From Hydrogenobacter thermophilus TK-6 (GTDB lineage Bacteria; Aquificota; Aquificia; Aquificales; Aquificaceae), in contig NC_013799.1 of assembly GCF_000010785.1 (NCBI RefSeq), positions 744,001-808,000 on the forward strand: a DNA stretch of 64,000 nt, in the 5' to 3' direction. Every line of letters starts with the position of its first letter. Positions within the stretch are counted from its first letter, which is position 1. This document shows positions 15,083 to 24,205 of this stretch, piece by piece. Below the pieces are notes generated by a model. That model had not been told where the DNA came from and searched no databases. It worked only from the letters and a program-made list of their open reading frames with translations. Position numbers and translations under genes: made by a program.

Positions 15083-15832
15083 ATGGATTACTTAGCTCTT
15101 TTTGTGTTGGGATGCATTTTGGGAAGTTTTTACAATGTGCTTATATACCGCCTTCCCAGAGGAAAATCCATAGTAAAGCCACCATCTCACTGTCCTGCTT
15201 GTGGCTCAAAGATAAGGTGGTACGATAACATACCTTTAATATCTTACATAGTCCTAAGAGGTAGGTGTAGGAGTTGCTCTGCCAGTATTTCCATCAGGTA
15301 TCCTCTTGTGGAGCTCTCTTCCGGTCTTCTGGCTATCCTTTCCTATGCTAAGTGGGGTTTTAGTTTTGAAGCTTTGGTAATGTTCGTGTTTTTCTCGCTT
15401 CTTCTTGTTCTTTCCCTTATAGATTGGGATACCTTTTTGCTGCCAGACAGTTTGAATCTGGGAGGACTGGCTTTTGGTCTCATCACTTCTCTGTTTAGGA
15501 CTGACTTTAGCTTCTTAGATAGCCTTGCTGGAGCGTTGGTGGGTGCTGTGCCTTTTTTCCTAATATATACCTTTTATGTGAAGGTTAGAAAGATGGAAGG
15601 TTTGGGCTTTGGAGATGTTAAACTTATGGCTTTTATAGGTTCTGTAACAGGCATCTGGGGAGTTCTCTATGCTGTTTTGCTTGGTTCCATCTTTGGACTT
15701 TTGTATGCTCTTCCTATCATATTCAAAAACAGAAATCTATCTTTTGCTGTGCCTTACGGTCCTTTCCTTTCACTGGGTTGTTTTGTAGGCACTGTTTTTC
15801 ATGAGCATCTGAGAGTTATTTTTCTGCCCTGA
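15083..15832 (+). CDS. Type IV prepilin peptidase (A24 family)
   Basis: A 249-residue inner-membrane aspartic protease that cleaves and N-methylates type IV pilin-like leaders. LGSFYNVLIYRLPRG lies near the N-terminus. Two CxxC pairs (CPAC, CRSC) in the cytoplasmic loop belong to the methyltransferase part. The catalytic aspartates sit in LIDWDTFLLPD and GLGFGDVKLM. About eight hydrophobic segments follow the usual order. A TAAAAT box 9 nt before the ATG and no Shine-Dalgarno suggest a near-leaderless mRNA. Its end overlaps the convergent NTPase gene by 17 bp. Confidence 0.95.
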   Translation: MDYLALFVLGCILGSFYNVLIYRLPRGKSIVKPPSHCPACGSKIRWYDNIPLISYIVLRGRCRSCSASISIRYPLVELSSGLLAILSYAKWGFSFEALVMFVFFSLLLVLSLIDWDTFLLPDSLNLGGLAFGLITSLFRTDFSFLDSLAGALVGAVPFFLIYTFYVKVRKMEGLGFGDVKLMAFIGSVTGIWGVLYAVLLGSIFGLLYALPIIFKNRNLSFAVPYGPFLSLGCFVGTVFHEHLRVIFLP

Positions 15833-16346
15833 GGAGGTTTGCCACCTCATCCACCAAACCGTCTCTGTTGCTTTTTGTAAGTTCCAGAAGTACCACTTGC
15901 GGATGTCTTCTTATCCACCTTACCAGCGGATGCACATCCCTTATGGGAAGGGTAATTAACATGGAGCGTTTTGGGTCAGAGAAAAGCTCTTGTACCATAT
16001 CTGCAAACTTTTTGGAGAATAGCTCCATCTTCCCAACCTCGTCTATAACCACCACCTTGTCTTTGCTCTCTCTGGCTTTTTCAAGGATGGGCAGAGCTAC
16101 ACTTTCAAACCTCTCCACATTTACCCCATAGGAGCCTACCAGATGCTTTGATGTGAAAAACTTGCTGGCAAAGATGGCAGATTTGCCATCGGTGCTTTTA
16201 ATCCTAAAGCCCGTCCTTTCTTTCTTTATCCTGTCTCTTACCTCCTCAGTCCAAAAGCCTATGGCTCTATCTTTTAGCCGTTTTATGACCTTTATTACCA
16301 GGGTGGTTTTGCCTATACCAGGAGGACCAGTTATAACCAGCTTCAT
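15816..16346 (-). CDS. Nucleoside-triphosphatase THEP1 (DUF265)
   Basis: A 176-residue P-loop nucleoside triphosphatase. Walker A is GPPGIGKTT (7-15) and Walker B is VVVIDEVGKMEL (about 98-109). It has the RecA-like fold of THEP1, a family known from Aquifex and archaea; its cellular role is unsettled. The start overlaps the carB stop by 4 bp (ATGA), so the two are translationally coupled. Confidence 0.88.
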   Translation of the reverse strand: MKLVITGPPGIGKTTLVIKVIKRLKDRAIGFWTEEVRDRIKKERTGFRIKSTDGKSAIFASKFFTSKHLVGSYGVNVERFESVALPILEKARESKDKVVVIDEVGKMELFSKKFADMVQELFSDPKRSMLITLPIRDVHPLVRWIRRHPQVVLLELTKSNRDGLVDEVANLLRAEK

Positions 16347-17941
16347 TTATGTATATCCTGAATGGCATAAACTCTCAGCTTTCCTCCGTGGCTAAGAAAA
16401 CACTCTATAGCTGAGAGCATGGCATAACCTCCCCGTACTGTTGTGGTGTAAGGCGCATCGTACTGCAGAACAGCCCTCCTTATGTAATAGGCATCGCTTC
16501 TCTCTTTCTTACCTGTAGGCGTGTTTATCACTAAGTTTATGTCTCCATTAGTTATCATATCCACCACATGGGGTCTTCCCTCGGACACCTTAAGCACATG
16601 GGTTGCTTCTATACCATGCTCTCTTAAGAACCTGTAAGTGCCAGCGGTGGCGCAAAGCTCAAAGCCCAAAGCCTTAAAACCTTTAGCAAGGTCAACTATC
16701 TTGGATTTATCTCTATCTGCGACGCTTATAAATACTTTACCTTTCGTAGGTAGCCTCTGTCCCGCGGCAAGTTGAGCCTTATAGTATGCCATGCCAAACT
16801 CTTCATCTATGGCCATAACCTCTCCCGTACTTCTCATCTCTGGTCCAAGTATAGGGTCAACTTCTGGAAATCTCTTCCATGGAAAGACCACCTCTTTTAC
16901 CGCATACAGCTTTTTATCCGCACTCATAAAATCGCTGGCTATATGAACATCACCTTTTTTTATCCTCTCAAAGACTTCTGGCAAGAGCTGTCTGAGTTTA
17001 TTTCCTACACCTACCTTGGCTGCTATCTTAGCAAGGGGATAACCTATGGCTTTGCTGACAAAGGGGACAGTCCGAGAAGCTCTTGGATTCACCTCAAGCA
17101 CATACACATCTTCCCCCTTTATAGCAAACTGTAAGTTTATAAGACCTCTTACATTCAGCGCCTTTGCTATTTTTTTGGACTGCTCCTTTATAGTCTTGAC
17201 CACCTGCTCTCCGAGGGTATAAGGTGGTATGCAAGCGGCGCTATCTCCTGAGTGAACTCCCGCCTCCTCTATGTGTTCCATAACCGCACCTATAAGGTAA
17301 TCCTCACCGTCGCCTATGGCATCAACATCTACCTCTACACTGTCGGATAAGTATTTGTCTATCAGTATGGGTCTTTCGTAACTTACGCTTACCGCCTCCT
17401 CAAGGTAGCTTAAAAGCTCCTCCTCATCGTAAATTATCCTCATAGCTCTCCCACCCAGAACATAAGAAGGTCTCACCAAAACGGGGTATCCTATGCCTTC
17501 CGCTATTTTGATGGCTTCTTCCTTTGACCTTACCGTACCGCTGGGAGGCTGTCTTATACCCAGCTTGTTGATAAGATCTCTGAAAAGTTCTCTGTCCTCT
17601 GCCATATCTATACTCTCAGGCTCAGTTCCTAAGATTTTTACACCTGCCTTTTTCAGATGCAATGAGAGCTTTAGAGGAGTTTGCCCACCAAATTGCAAAA
17701 ATACACCGTCAGGCTTTTCCTTTCTTATCACTTCAAGAACATTTTCAAGCACTATAGGTTCAAAGTAAAGCTTGTCAGCCGTGTCGTAATCTGTAGATAC
17801 TGTCTCTGGGTTGCAGTTGAGCATGATGGTTTCTATGCCTTCCTCACGCAGGGCATATATGGCGTGGACGCACGCATAATCAAACTCTATACCTTGACCT
17901 ATACGATTGGGACCGCTTCCTAAAATGAGGACTTTTTTCAT
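16343..17941 (-). CDS. carB: Carbamoyl-phosphate synthase large subunit, C-terminal half (split CarB)
   Basis: Makes carbamoyl phosphate for arginine and pyrimidines. At 532 aa it equals only the second half of a typical CarB of about 1070 aa. It has an N-terminal pre-ATP-grasp block (VLILGSGPNRIGQGIEFDY), one ATP-grasp domain (LVRPSYVLGGRAM, VLEVNPRASRTVPF) and a C-terminal methylglyoxal-synthase-like regulatory domain from about residue 395 (KVFISVADRDK, FELCATAGTYRFL). A natural start and promoter show it is a separate gene, as in Aquifex. The N-terminal half and carA are not in this window. Confidence 0.93.
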   Translation of the reverse strand: MKKVLILGSGPNRIGQGIEFDYACVHAIYALREEGIETIMLNCNPETVSTDYDTADKLYFEPIVLENVLEVIRKEKPDGVFLQFGGQTPLKLSLHLKKAGVKILGTEPESIDMAEDRELFRDLINKLGIRQPPSGTVRSKEEAIKIAEGIGYPVLVRPSYVLGGRAMRIIYDEEELLSYLEEAVSVSYERPILIDKYLSDSVEVDVDAIGDGEDYLIGAVMEHIEEAGVHSGDSAACIPPYTLGEQVVKTIKEQSKKIAKALNVRGLINLQFAIKGEDVYVLEVNPRASRTVPFVSKAIGYPLAKIAAKVGVGNKLRQLLPEVFERIKKGDVHIASDFMSADKKLYAVKEVVFPWKRFPEVDPILGPEMRSTGEVMAIDEEFGMAYYKAQLAAGQRLPTKGKVFISVADRDKSKIVDLAKGFKALGFELCATAGTYRFLREHGIEATHVLKVSEGRPHVVDMITNGDINLVINTPTGKKERSDAYYIRRAVLQYDAPYTTTVRGGYAMLSAIECFLSHGGKLRVYAIQDIHK

Positions 17942-17951
17942 TAAAGTTTCT

Positions 17952-17983
17952 ATTATAAACCATCTTTCTTCAACGAGAGATGG
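17952..17983 (-). promoter_or_regulatory. -10 box and adjoining inverted repeat upstream of carB
   Basis: Minus-strand TATAAT (17952-17957) lies 10 nt before the ATG. Directly upstream, 17960-17983 forms an imperfect inverted repeat: 9 bp arms with one mismatch around a 6 nt loop, CCATCT...AGATGG. It may be an operator or a terminator for the preceding response-regulator gene. Confidence 0.4.
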
Positions 17984-18011
17984 CTAACATCAAGTATGAG
18001 CAGGGCTTTAG

Positions 18012-19325
18012 TTAAAGTTCTTCTTTTATCCCGTACCTCTCTATCTTTCTGTAAAGGGTTCTGAGTGGTATGCCGAGGATTTCAGATGCCAGTCTTTTGT
18101 TATAATTTACTTCCCTTAAGACCTCCTCTATCTTCCTTCTTTCAAAGTCCTTCAAGAGTTTATGCTCCTCATAGTTTAAAAAGTTCAGATCCTCCTCATT
18201 CACATACTCACCCTCACATAGCAGACACACCCTTTCTACTATGTTCCTAAGCTCTCTCACATTTCCAGGATAGTTATAAGATAAGAGCAACTTCTTTGCC
18301 TCCTGAGTAAAGCCCTTTATGTTTTTAGAATACTTGGTAGCATATAATCTTAAAAAGTGCTGTGCGAGAGGTATTATGTCCTCCCTCCTCTCCCTCAAGG
18401 GTGGTATGTGCAGTTCAAAGGTGTTGAGCCTAAAGTACAGATCCTCCCTGAGCTTGCCATCCTTCACAAGTTTCCTCGGATCCCTGTTAGTAGCCGTTAT
18501 AACCCTAACATCGCTTTCTATCTCTTTCCTACCCCCAACTCTATAAAACTTCTTAGTTTCTATAGCTCTGAGAAGTTTTGCCTGAAGGGAGAGGTCTATC
18601 TCGCTGATCTCATCCAGAAAGAGCACGCCTCCATCCGCAAGCTCAAAAAAACCTTCTTTAGCAGAGCTTGCGCCCGTAAATGCGCCCCTTTCGTGTCCAA
18701 AAAGCTCGGCTTCAAGAAGGTCGCTGGGTATGGAGGCTATATTGATGGCTATAAATGGTTTGGAGCTTCTATCACTCATAGAGTGTACAAGCCTTGCTAC
18801 AACTTCCTTTCCAACACCAGTTTCCCCCACTATAAGCAAGGGGCAATCACTACAGGCTATTTTTTCTACCTGTTTCAGGATCTCTCTCATTTTTACGCTT
18901 TCAAAAATATAACCCTCCTGCTTTAGGTCCCTTTCTTTCCTCATGAGGCTATTTTCCCTCTTGATAATTAGGGATTGGTAAGCCTTCTCAAGCGTAGCTT
19001 CCACTTCTCCCAGCGTGCAGGGCTTTGTTAAAAAGTCGTAGGCACCTCTCTTCATAGCTTCCACAGCAGTCTTTACAGTGCCGTGTCCAGTTAGCACAAT
19101 CACCTCAGAGAGACTCTGTAAAGCTTTTATCTTTTCAAGAAGGTACATGCCATCTATGTCAGGGAGAAAAAGATCAAGTAAGATAAGGTCAAAGGCATAC
19201 TTTTCCGCATACTCAAGGGCAGATTTTCCATCTTTTGCAAGCCAAACCTTGTAATTCCTCTCCTCAAAATACTCTTTGAGGAGATTGCCTAAATCTTCCT
19301 CATCTTCCACTATCAAAAGTCTCAT
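18012..19325 (-). CDS. Sigma-54-dependent response regulator (NtrC family)
   Basis: A 437-residue transcription activator. The receiver domain (1-120) has the phospho-acceptor Asp51 (LLDLFLPDIDG), T79 in LTGHGT and Lys101. The AAA+ domain has Walker A GETGVGKE (167-174) and the sigma-54 contact motif GAFTGA (214-219). The C-terminal Fis-type helix-turn-helix reads NKRLASEILGIPLRTLYRKI. I prefer the ATG at 19325, which gives the standard receiver start MRLLIVEDEE; a TTG at 19349 is also open. It overlaps mazG by 26 bp. The kinase at 22301-24205 is a likely partner, though four genes intervene. Confidence 0.93.
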   Translation of the reverse strand: MRLLIVEDEEDLGNLLKEYFEERNYKVWLAKDGKSALEYAEKYAFDLILLDLFLPDIDGMYLLEKIKALQSLSEVIVLTGHGTVKTAVEAMKRGAYDFLTKPCTLGEVEATLEKAYQSLIIKRENSLMRKERDLKQEGYIFESVKMREILKQVEKIACSDCPLLIVGETGVGKEVVARLVHSMSDRSSKPFIAINIASIPSDLLEAELFGHERGAFTGASSAKEGFFELADGGVLFLDEISEIDLSLQAKLLRAIETKKFYRVGGRKEIESDVRVITATNRDPRKLVKDGKLREDLYFRLNTFELHIPPLRERREDIIPLAQHFLRLYATKYSKNIKGFTQEAKKLLLSYNYPGNVRELRNIVERVCLLCEGEYVNEEDLNFLNYEEHKLLKDFERRKIEEVLREVNYNKRLASEILGIPLRTLYRKIERYGIKEEL

Positions 19326-20070
19326 CTTTGCTGAGCTTCTTGGCTTCAAGCCAGAGGCTGTCCATCTCCTTAAGACTCATACTCCTTAGGTCCCTTCCCA
19401 TTTTCTTTGCTTTTTGCTCCATGTACCTGAATCTCCTCTCAAACCTGTCGTTTGCCTTTTGAAGGGCTATCTCCGCATCCACCTGGAGCAATCTTGCAAG
19501 TTCAACCACGGCTGTGAGTATGTCCCCCAGTTCGTGCTGTATGTTTTCTCTGTCTCCTGCCTGCACAGCTTCTTTTAACTCCTGAATCTCTTCCTGAAGC
19601 TTTTCAAAGGCTTGGTCTGTGTTTTCAAAGTCAAAACCTACAAGACTTGCTCTGTCTTGCAACTTCTGAGAACGCATAAGGGCTGGCATACTTTTGGGGA
19701 TGCCATCAAGGATGCTATCCCTGTTTTCGGCTTTCCTCTCCTCCCAACTTTTTAGCACTTCTTCTGCGGGTGCTTCACCAAACACATGAGGGTGCCTTTC
19801 AATGAGCTTGTTTTTCAGATGCACGGCTACATCTTTGAAGCTAAAAGCTTTTCTCTCGCTGGCTATCTGTGAGTGAAGAAGCACCTGGAGCAACACATCA
19901 CCAAGCTCCTCAAGCAGTCTTTTGTCATCACCGCCATCTATGGCATCCATAAGCTCGTAAGCTTCCTCCAAAAGGTACTTTTTGAGGCTTTCGTGAGTCT
20001 GTTTTCTGTCCCAAGGGCACTCCCTTCTGATTTTTTCTACAACATCAAGAAGGTCCTTAATCTCATCCAT
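19300..20070 (-). CDS. mazG: Nucleoside triphosphate pyrophosphohydrolase MazG
   Basis: Hydrolyses (d)NTPs to NMP and pyrophosphate, cleaning the nucleotide pool. The 256-residue protein has the MazG start (RRECPWDRKQTHESLKKYL), the metal-binding EEAYEL and EELGDVLLQV blocks, the HPHVFG segment and a second MazG-like half with the EELGD-like HELGDILTAVVE. It lies 3 bp after the lapA-like gene, in an operon moeB/thiF, lapA, mazG, response regulator. Confidence 0.93.
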   Translation of the reverse strand: MDEIKDLLDVVEKIRRECPWDRKQTHESLKKYLLEEAYELMDAIDGGDDKRLLEELGDVLLQVLLHSQIASERKAFSFKDVAVHLKNKLIERHPHVFGEAPAEEVLKSWEERKAENRDSILDGIPKSMPALMRSQKLQDRASLVGFDFENTDQAFEKLQEEIQELKEAVQAGDRENIQHELGDILTAVVELARLLQVDAEIALQKANDRFERRFRYMEQKAKKMGRDLRSMSLKEMDSLWLEAKKLSKDETFDSGR

Positions 20071-20073
20071 AAC

Positions 20074-20298
20074 TCACCTCAGAAGGTTTAGGATGCTGTG
20101 AAGCAAGTATCCCAGAACCAATCCCGAAAAGAAAAAAAGAAGCACCAGAAGTCCCAGGGGAACTTGGTAAGTGGCGTAAGCATACTCCCCCATCTGGGGA
20201 GTGAGCCATATACTCACAGGTTGTTGATTGAGAAAAACCAAGTAAGCAGAAGCTCCAAGCACAATCACCAAGAGGATAAAGTATAGGATCAGCTTCAT
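20074..20298 (-). CDS. Small inner-membrane protein of the LapA family
   Basis: A 74-residue protein with two membrane helices (about 3-23 and 46-68) separated by FLNQQPVSIWLTPQM, the FxxxNxxxVxL-type pattern of LapA (DUF1049). LapA helps lipopolysaccharide assembly in Escherichia coli; the function here is inferred only from the family. It lies between moeB/thiF (3 bp upstream) and mazG (3 bp downstream). Confidence 0.75.
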   Translation of the reverse strand: MKLILYFILLVIVLGASAYLVFLNQQPVSIWLTPQMGEYAYATYQVPLGLLVLLFFFSGLVLGYLLHSILNLLR

Positions 20299-20301
20299 GA
20301 C

Positions 20302-21117
20302 TCAGAAGTGCACATCACAGACCTGCTCGTACTCAACAAGCTCCTTTATGGTCGCTCTTTCGCCGCACAGAGGGCAGTTGGGGTCTTTGCGCAGTTTTAC
20401 CTTCCTAAAGTCCATGGAGAGGGCATCCATGACCAGCAGCTTACCCACCAGAGGCTCACCTATACCCAGAAGGAGCTTTATGGCTTCTGTTGCCTGAATG
20501 CATCCCATTATCCCACCAATGGACCCTAAGATGCCTGCCTCTTGACAGCTGGGGACCAATCCGGGAGGTGGAGGCTCTGGGAATAGACACCTGTAGCAGG
20601 GAGATTGCTCTTTGTTTCTGTAGTCAAATACGCTTATCTGCCCTTCAAACCTGAGCATAGCAGCAGACACAAGTGGCTTGCCAGCAAAAAAGCATGCATC
20701 GTTTATGAGAAATCTAGTGGGAAAGTTATCCGTACCGTCAAGGACCACATGGTAATCCTTTATTATGTCCATGATGTTGTGCTTGTTTATCATCACATTG
20801 TAAGTAATCACCTTGACATCCGGGTTTAATCTCTCTACCGTCATGCGTGCAGATTCTACCTTTGGGATACCTACCCTCTCGGTAGTGTGGAGTATCTGCC
20901 TTTGAAGGTTTGAAAAGTCCACCACATCAAAGTCTACTATACCTATGGTCCCAACACCTGCGGCAGCCAGGTAAAAAATGGAAGGAGAACCAAGACCACC
21001 AGCACCTATCACCAGCACCTTTGAATTGAGCAGTTTTTCCTGCCCCTTGCCACCAACTTCCGGCAGGATTATGTGTCTTGCATACCTCTTTATCTGCTCT
21101 TCGGTAAACTTAAACAT
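20302..21117 (-). CDS. ThiF/MoeB-family sulfur-carrier adenylyltransferase
   Basis: A 271-residue E1-like enzyme that adenylates the C-terminal glycine of a ubiquitin-like sulfur carrier (MoaD or ThiS). The ATP-binding GAGGLGSP motif is at about 38-45, the catalytic region TDNFPTRFLINDAC follows, and two zinc CxxC pairs (CYRC, CPLC) are present. MoeB and ThiF cannot be separated here. A molybdoenzyme (sorA) and thiE in the window make either plausible. A TATAAT box 7 nt before the ATG suggests a leaderless transcript. Confidence 0.9.
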   Translation of the reverse strand: MFKFTEEQIKRYARHIILPEVGGKGQEKLLNSKVLVIGAGGLGSPSIFYLAAAGVGTIGIVDFDVVDFSNLQRQILHTTERVGIPKVESARMTVERLNPDVKVITYNVMINKHNIMDIIKDYHVVLDGTDNFPTRFLINDACFFAGKPLVSAAMLRFEGQISVFDYRNKEQSPCYRCLFPEPPPPGLVPSCQEAGILGSIGGIMGCIQATEAIKLLLGIGEPLVGKLLVMDALSMDFRKVKLRKDPNCPLCGERATIKELVEYEQVCDVHF

Positions 21118-21124
21118 AGATTAA

Positions 21125-21130
21125 ATTATA
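21125..21130 (-). promoter_or_regulatory. -10 box of moeB/thiF, predicted leaderless
   Basis: Minus-strand TATAAT, then 7 nt, then the ATG at 21117. There is no room for a Shine-Dalgarno. Confidence 0.5.
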
Positions 21131-21150
21131 TATCCATCGCACGAGTGTGA

Positions 21151-21156
21151 TAGAAT
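21151..21156 (+). promoter_or_regulatory. -10 box of argJ, predicted leaderless
   Basis: TAGAAT, then 7 nt, then the ATG at 21164. The divergent moeB/thiF promoter lies in the same 46 bp gap. Confidence 0.45.
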
Positions 21157-21163
21157 TTTCTCT

Positions 21164-22300
21164 ATGAATGTCCTTATGGGAGTAGGAAAGGCGGGACTCA
21201 AAAGCGAAGGCAAACCAGATGTGTTGGTGGTGCTTCTACCTCAAATCTGTAATGCTTCTTTTCTCTTTACCAGCAATCACTTTAAGGCAGGAAGTGTAAT
21301 ATACTCTCAGCAGGTTTTTGAAAAGAGCAGAACAGTAAGGGCTTTTGTGGTAAACAGCGGTAATGCCAACTGCGGTGTGGGGAAGGAAGGTATAATGCAT
21401 GCAGAGCAGATGGCAAAAAGGGTAGCTCAGCATCTTGACATAGAAGAAGGTCAGGTGCTGGTATTTTCAACGGGCATCATAGGCAAGCCTTTACCCATAG
21501 ATAACCTTTTGAAAGCCATTGATGATGCCTGCAGTCTTCTTGAGCCACTTGACCTCAAAAGAGCCAGTGAGGTCATATCTACCACAGATAGGTTTCCCAA
21601 GTACGATTTTGTCAAAATGGGATCTCTTGAGGTTTACGGTTTTGCAAAGGGGGCAGGCATGATCCATCCCAACATGTCCACCATGTTAGCTTTTCTCTTT
21701 ACCAATGCGCAAATAGACAGCTATACACTAAGTTATCTTCACAGACAGGTGGCAGAAAGGACCTTCAACTCTATAAGCGTTGATGGGTGTACCAGCACTA
21801 ACGATAGCTTTGGCATAATAAGTCTTGGGGTGATAAAAGAAGACCTTGAGAAGGTGAGAGAGGCTATTTACGAGGTGTCTTTGAGTTTGGCAAAAAAGAT
21901 GGTGGAAGATGGAGAAGGAGCAACTAAGATCATCAAAGTTGTAGTAAAAAATGCATCCCTTGAGCTAAAGGCAAAAACAATAGCGGAGAAGATAGCCACG
22001 TCAAACCTTGTAAAGACGGCCATCTTTGGCAGAGATCCCAACTGGGGGAGGATATTAGCCTCAGCAGGCTCTACCGCCTTTCCCATAGACCAGTTCAGGT
22101 TAAAACTTTACATAGGTAATCACTTGGTTTACGATGGGAAAGCACATCCTAAGGCTAACGAGAAGGCAAAGGCATACATGGAAGAAAACAGAGAAGTTGA
22201 GATAGTGCTTGACCTCATGGAGGGTAAAGAGAGCTGGACTTACTATACCTGTGACCTCTCTTACGATTATGTGAGGATTAACGCTGAGTACAGTAGCTGA
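21164..22300 (+). CDS. argJ: Glutamate N-acetyltransferase / amino-acid acetyltransferase
   Basis: Recycles the acetyl group from N-acetylornithine to glutamate in arginine synthesis; some members also use acetyl-CoA. The 378-residue protein has the autocleavage site MSTML, with the nucleophile Thr173. KGAGMIHPN precedes it, along with STGIIGKPLP and STTDRFPK. The C-terminal half keeps GRDPNWGRILASAGS. Relatives usually read ATML at the cleavage site; Ser here is a mild change. Divergent from moeB/thiF. Confidence 0.95.
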   Translation: MNVLMGVGKAGLKSEGKPDVLVVLLPQICNASFLFTSNHFKAGSVIYSQQVFEKSRTVRAFVVNSGNANCGVGKEGIMHAEQMAKRVAQHLDIEEGQVLVFSTGIIGKPLPIDNLLKAIDDACSLLEPLDLKRASEVISTTDRFPKYDFVKMGSLEVYGFAKGAGMIHPNMSTMLAFLFTNAQIDSYTLSYLHRQVAERTFNSISVDGCTSTNDSFGIISLGVIKEDLEKVREAIYEVSLSLAKKMVEDGEGATKIIKVVVKNASLELKAKTIAEKIATSNLVKTAIFGRDPNWGRILASAGSTAFPIDQFRLKLYIGNHLVYDGKAHPKANEKAKAYMEENREVEIVLDLMEGKESWTYYTCDLSYDYVRINAEYSS

Positions 22301-24205
22301 TCAGAAAATCTGCAAAGGTAAGCTTATTTTAACCTCTAAACCACTCTCGGTGTTCCTCAGGTTTATACTTCCGCCCATGTCTTCCACAAACCTCTTCACC
22401 AAGGAAAGTCCAAGTCCAGTACCGTCTTCCTTGGTGGTGTAAAAAGGTTCAAACACTTTACTGAGATCCTCATCAGCAATTCCCTTGCCGTAATCCCTTA
22501 CTATCCAAACGTAGCTATCCCCTTCCCGCCTTAACTTAATCTCCACCTTCTGACCCTGCTCAGAAGCATCTATGGCATTTTCTATAACATTTACCAGAAC
22601 CTGCTCCAATTTCCAAGAGAAGCAAACTATACCTAATTCTGGGTTTGTATCGCTGGTGAATTCAAGGATAACTTTCTTTCTCTTAGCTTTGAAGGATAGG
22701 AGTTGAATCACCTCCTTTGTTATGTTATAGGGATTTACCTTCTGTGGCTTTCCGTCAAAGGCTCTTGCCAAATCCAAAAGCCTTCTAACTGTTTCTGCAC
22801 TTTTGAGTGCCTGCTTTATTATCACTTGGGCTTTCTCTTTTAACCTTTGGTCGCTGGATGCATTGTGTATGTACTCTGCATGCGTCAGTATGGAGGCAAG
22901 GGGATTGTTTAATTGGTGAGCTATAGAACAGGCTATCTCTCCCGCCACCGATAACTTTGATGTTCTGTAGATCATAAGCTCAAGCTCTTTCTTTTCCGTT
23001 ATGTCCCTGAGCTGATATAGAGTGAACTCTCCATTTTCCGTATTTATCTGCACAGCACACATGTTGATTATGTATTTCTTACCTCCCAATGTGAGAAGCG
23101 CTTCAGGAAGGAAAAGAGCCTCAGGTGAGTAAGGTTCTATGAACTCTGATATATGCCTGCCCACAAGGCTTTCTTCACTTACCGAATATCTCTCCAAGAA
23201 GCTCTTGTTAGCTTTTCTTACTCTCCCTTCCCTGTCCACGAGGAGCATACCATCCACCGAGCTGTTAAATATGCTCATGTAAACTTCTTTCTCCCTCTCC
23301 AAGCGATCCACAAGTCTTTCAAAGGTTTTGGAAAGCAACCCTATTTCATCATCGCTTTGGAGGTTTATACGCCTGTTTTTATTCCACTCAATAATGTTCT
23401 CTTTCAGTCTATCAAGCGGTTTGAATATACGCAGTATTATCAAAAAAGCTACAATCCCCAATCCTACAGTGCTCATAACTCCAAACATTAAGGATCTGAA
23501 CAAAAATCCGTAAGCGGGGCTAATAACGGCGCTATAAGGTTCTTCAAGGACTAGCATCCAGTCCGTGCCTTTGACTCTGGCGCTCGCTTTTAGGGAATTC
23601 TCTTTACCTGTCTGACGCATGCTTAGCAAGACTTTACCTTTACCATCTAAGAGGTATAGGTTAGCATTCTGCAGACTGAGTGGATAAATGTCCTCCAAAA
23701 GAGTGTTTAGATTTATGCCAACCACATAAAAACCTTTAAACACATTATCCTGAAAATCAGGAATTTTGACCTTTACATAAAGCTCTCCGTAACTATCCGT
23801 GTAATATCCAAGCATTTCTGTCTTTTCAAGCAGGGAGCTCAGCACATCCTCAAAGACGGATGAAGTTTTCAGTCTGCTTGAGAAAGCCACACGCTTACCT
23901 GTAATATCATAAAAGGCGCCTTCGGTTATGCTGTTTATATCCCCCGATAGACGCCATAGGATCTCGTCAGGTGAAAAGCCCATTCTTTCGTACTTGGCTA
24001 TAAGCGTGTTTATCTCGCTAATCTTCTCTTCCAAAAGATAATTCAGTCTGTCGGATATTGCATTAGCCAGCACATTTGCGTTTTTATACCATCTTTCCAC
24101 CAGCTCTGACTTGATGAGATAGAAGTGGTTCAAGTAAGAAACCACCTGAACTGCAAGGACAAAAGTCAAAAGCAAAAGTATCCTACCCTTTAAACTCCTC
24201 CTCAT
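22301..24205 (-). CDS. Membrane sensor histidine kinase (Cache-like sensor, HAMP, PAS)
   Basis: A 634-residue two-component kinase. TM1 is at about 9-27, a periplasmic sensor of about 200 residues with Cache-like features (YLLDGKGKVLLS) follows, then TM2 at about 233-258. The HAMP region is at about 258-305 and a PAS domain at about 308-405 (GMLLVDREGRVRKANKSFLE). The dimerisation helix has phospho-acceptor His430 in AHQLNNPL. The ATP domain has Asn543, DYGKGI (571-576) and GTGLGL (595-600). Its start overlaps the stop of the binding-lipoprotein gene by 4 bp, so sensing is probably coupled to that protein. The likely regulator is the NtrC-type gene at 18012-19325. Confidence 0.93.
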   Translation of the reverse strand: MRRSLKGRILLLLTFVLAVQVVSYLNHFYLIKSELVERWYKNANVLANAISDRLNYLLEEKISEINTLIAKYERMGFSPDEILWRLSGDINSITEGAFYDITGKRVAFSSRLKTSSVFEDVLSSLLEKTEMLGYYTDSYGELYVKVKIPDFQDNVFKGFYVVGINLNTLLEDIYPLSLQNANLYLLDGKGKVLLSMRQTGKENSLKASARVKGTDWMLVLEEPYSAVISPAYGFLFRSLMFGVMSTVGLGIVAFLIILRIFKPLDRLKENIIEWNKNRRINLQSDDEIGLLSKTFERLVDRLEREKEVYMSIFNSSVDGMLLVDREGRVRKANKSFLERYSVSEESLVGRHISEFIEPYSPEALFLPEALLTLGGKKYIINMCAVQINTENGEFTLYQLRDITEKKELELMIYRTSKLSVAGEIACSIAHQLNNPLASILTHAEYIHNASSDQRLKEKAQVIIKQALKSAETVRRLLDLARAFDGKPQKVNPYNITKEVIQLLSFKAKRKKVILEFTSDTNPELGIVCFSWKLEQVLVNVIENAIDASEQGQKVEIKLRREGDSYVWIVRDYGKGIADEDLSKVFEPFYTTKEDGTGLGLSLVKRFVEDMGGSINLRNTESGLEVKISLPLQIF

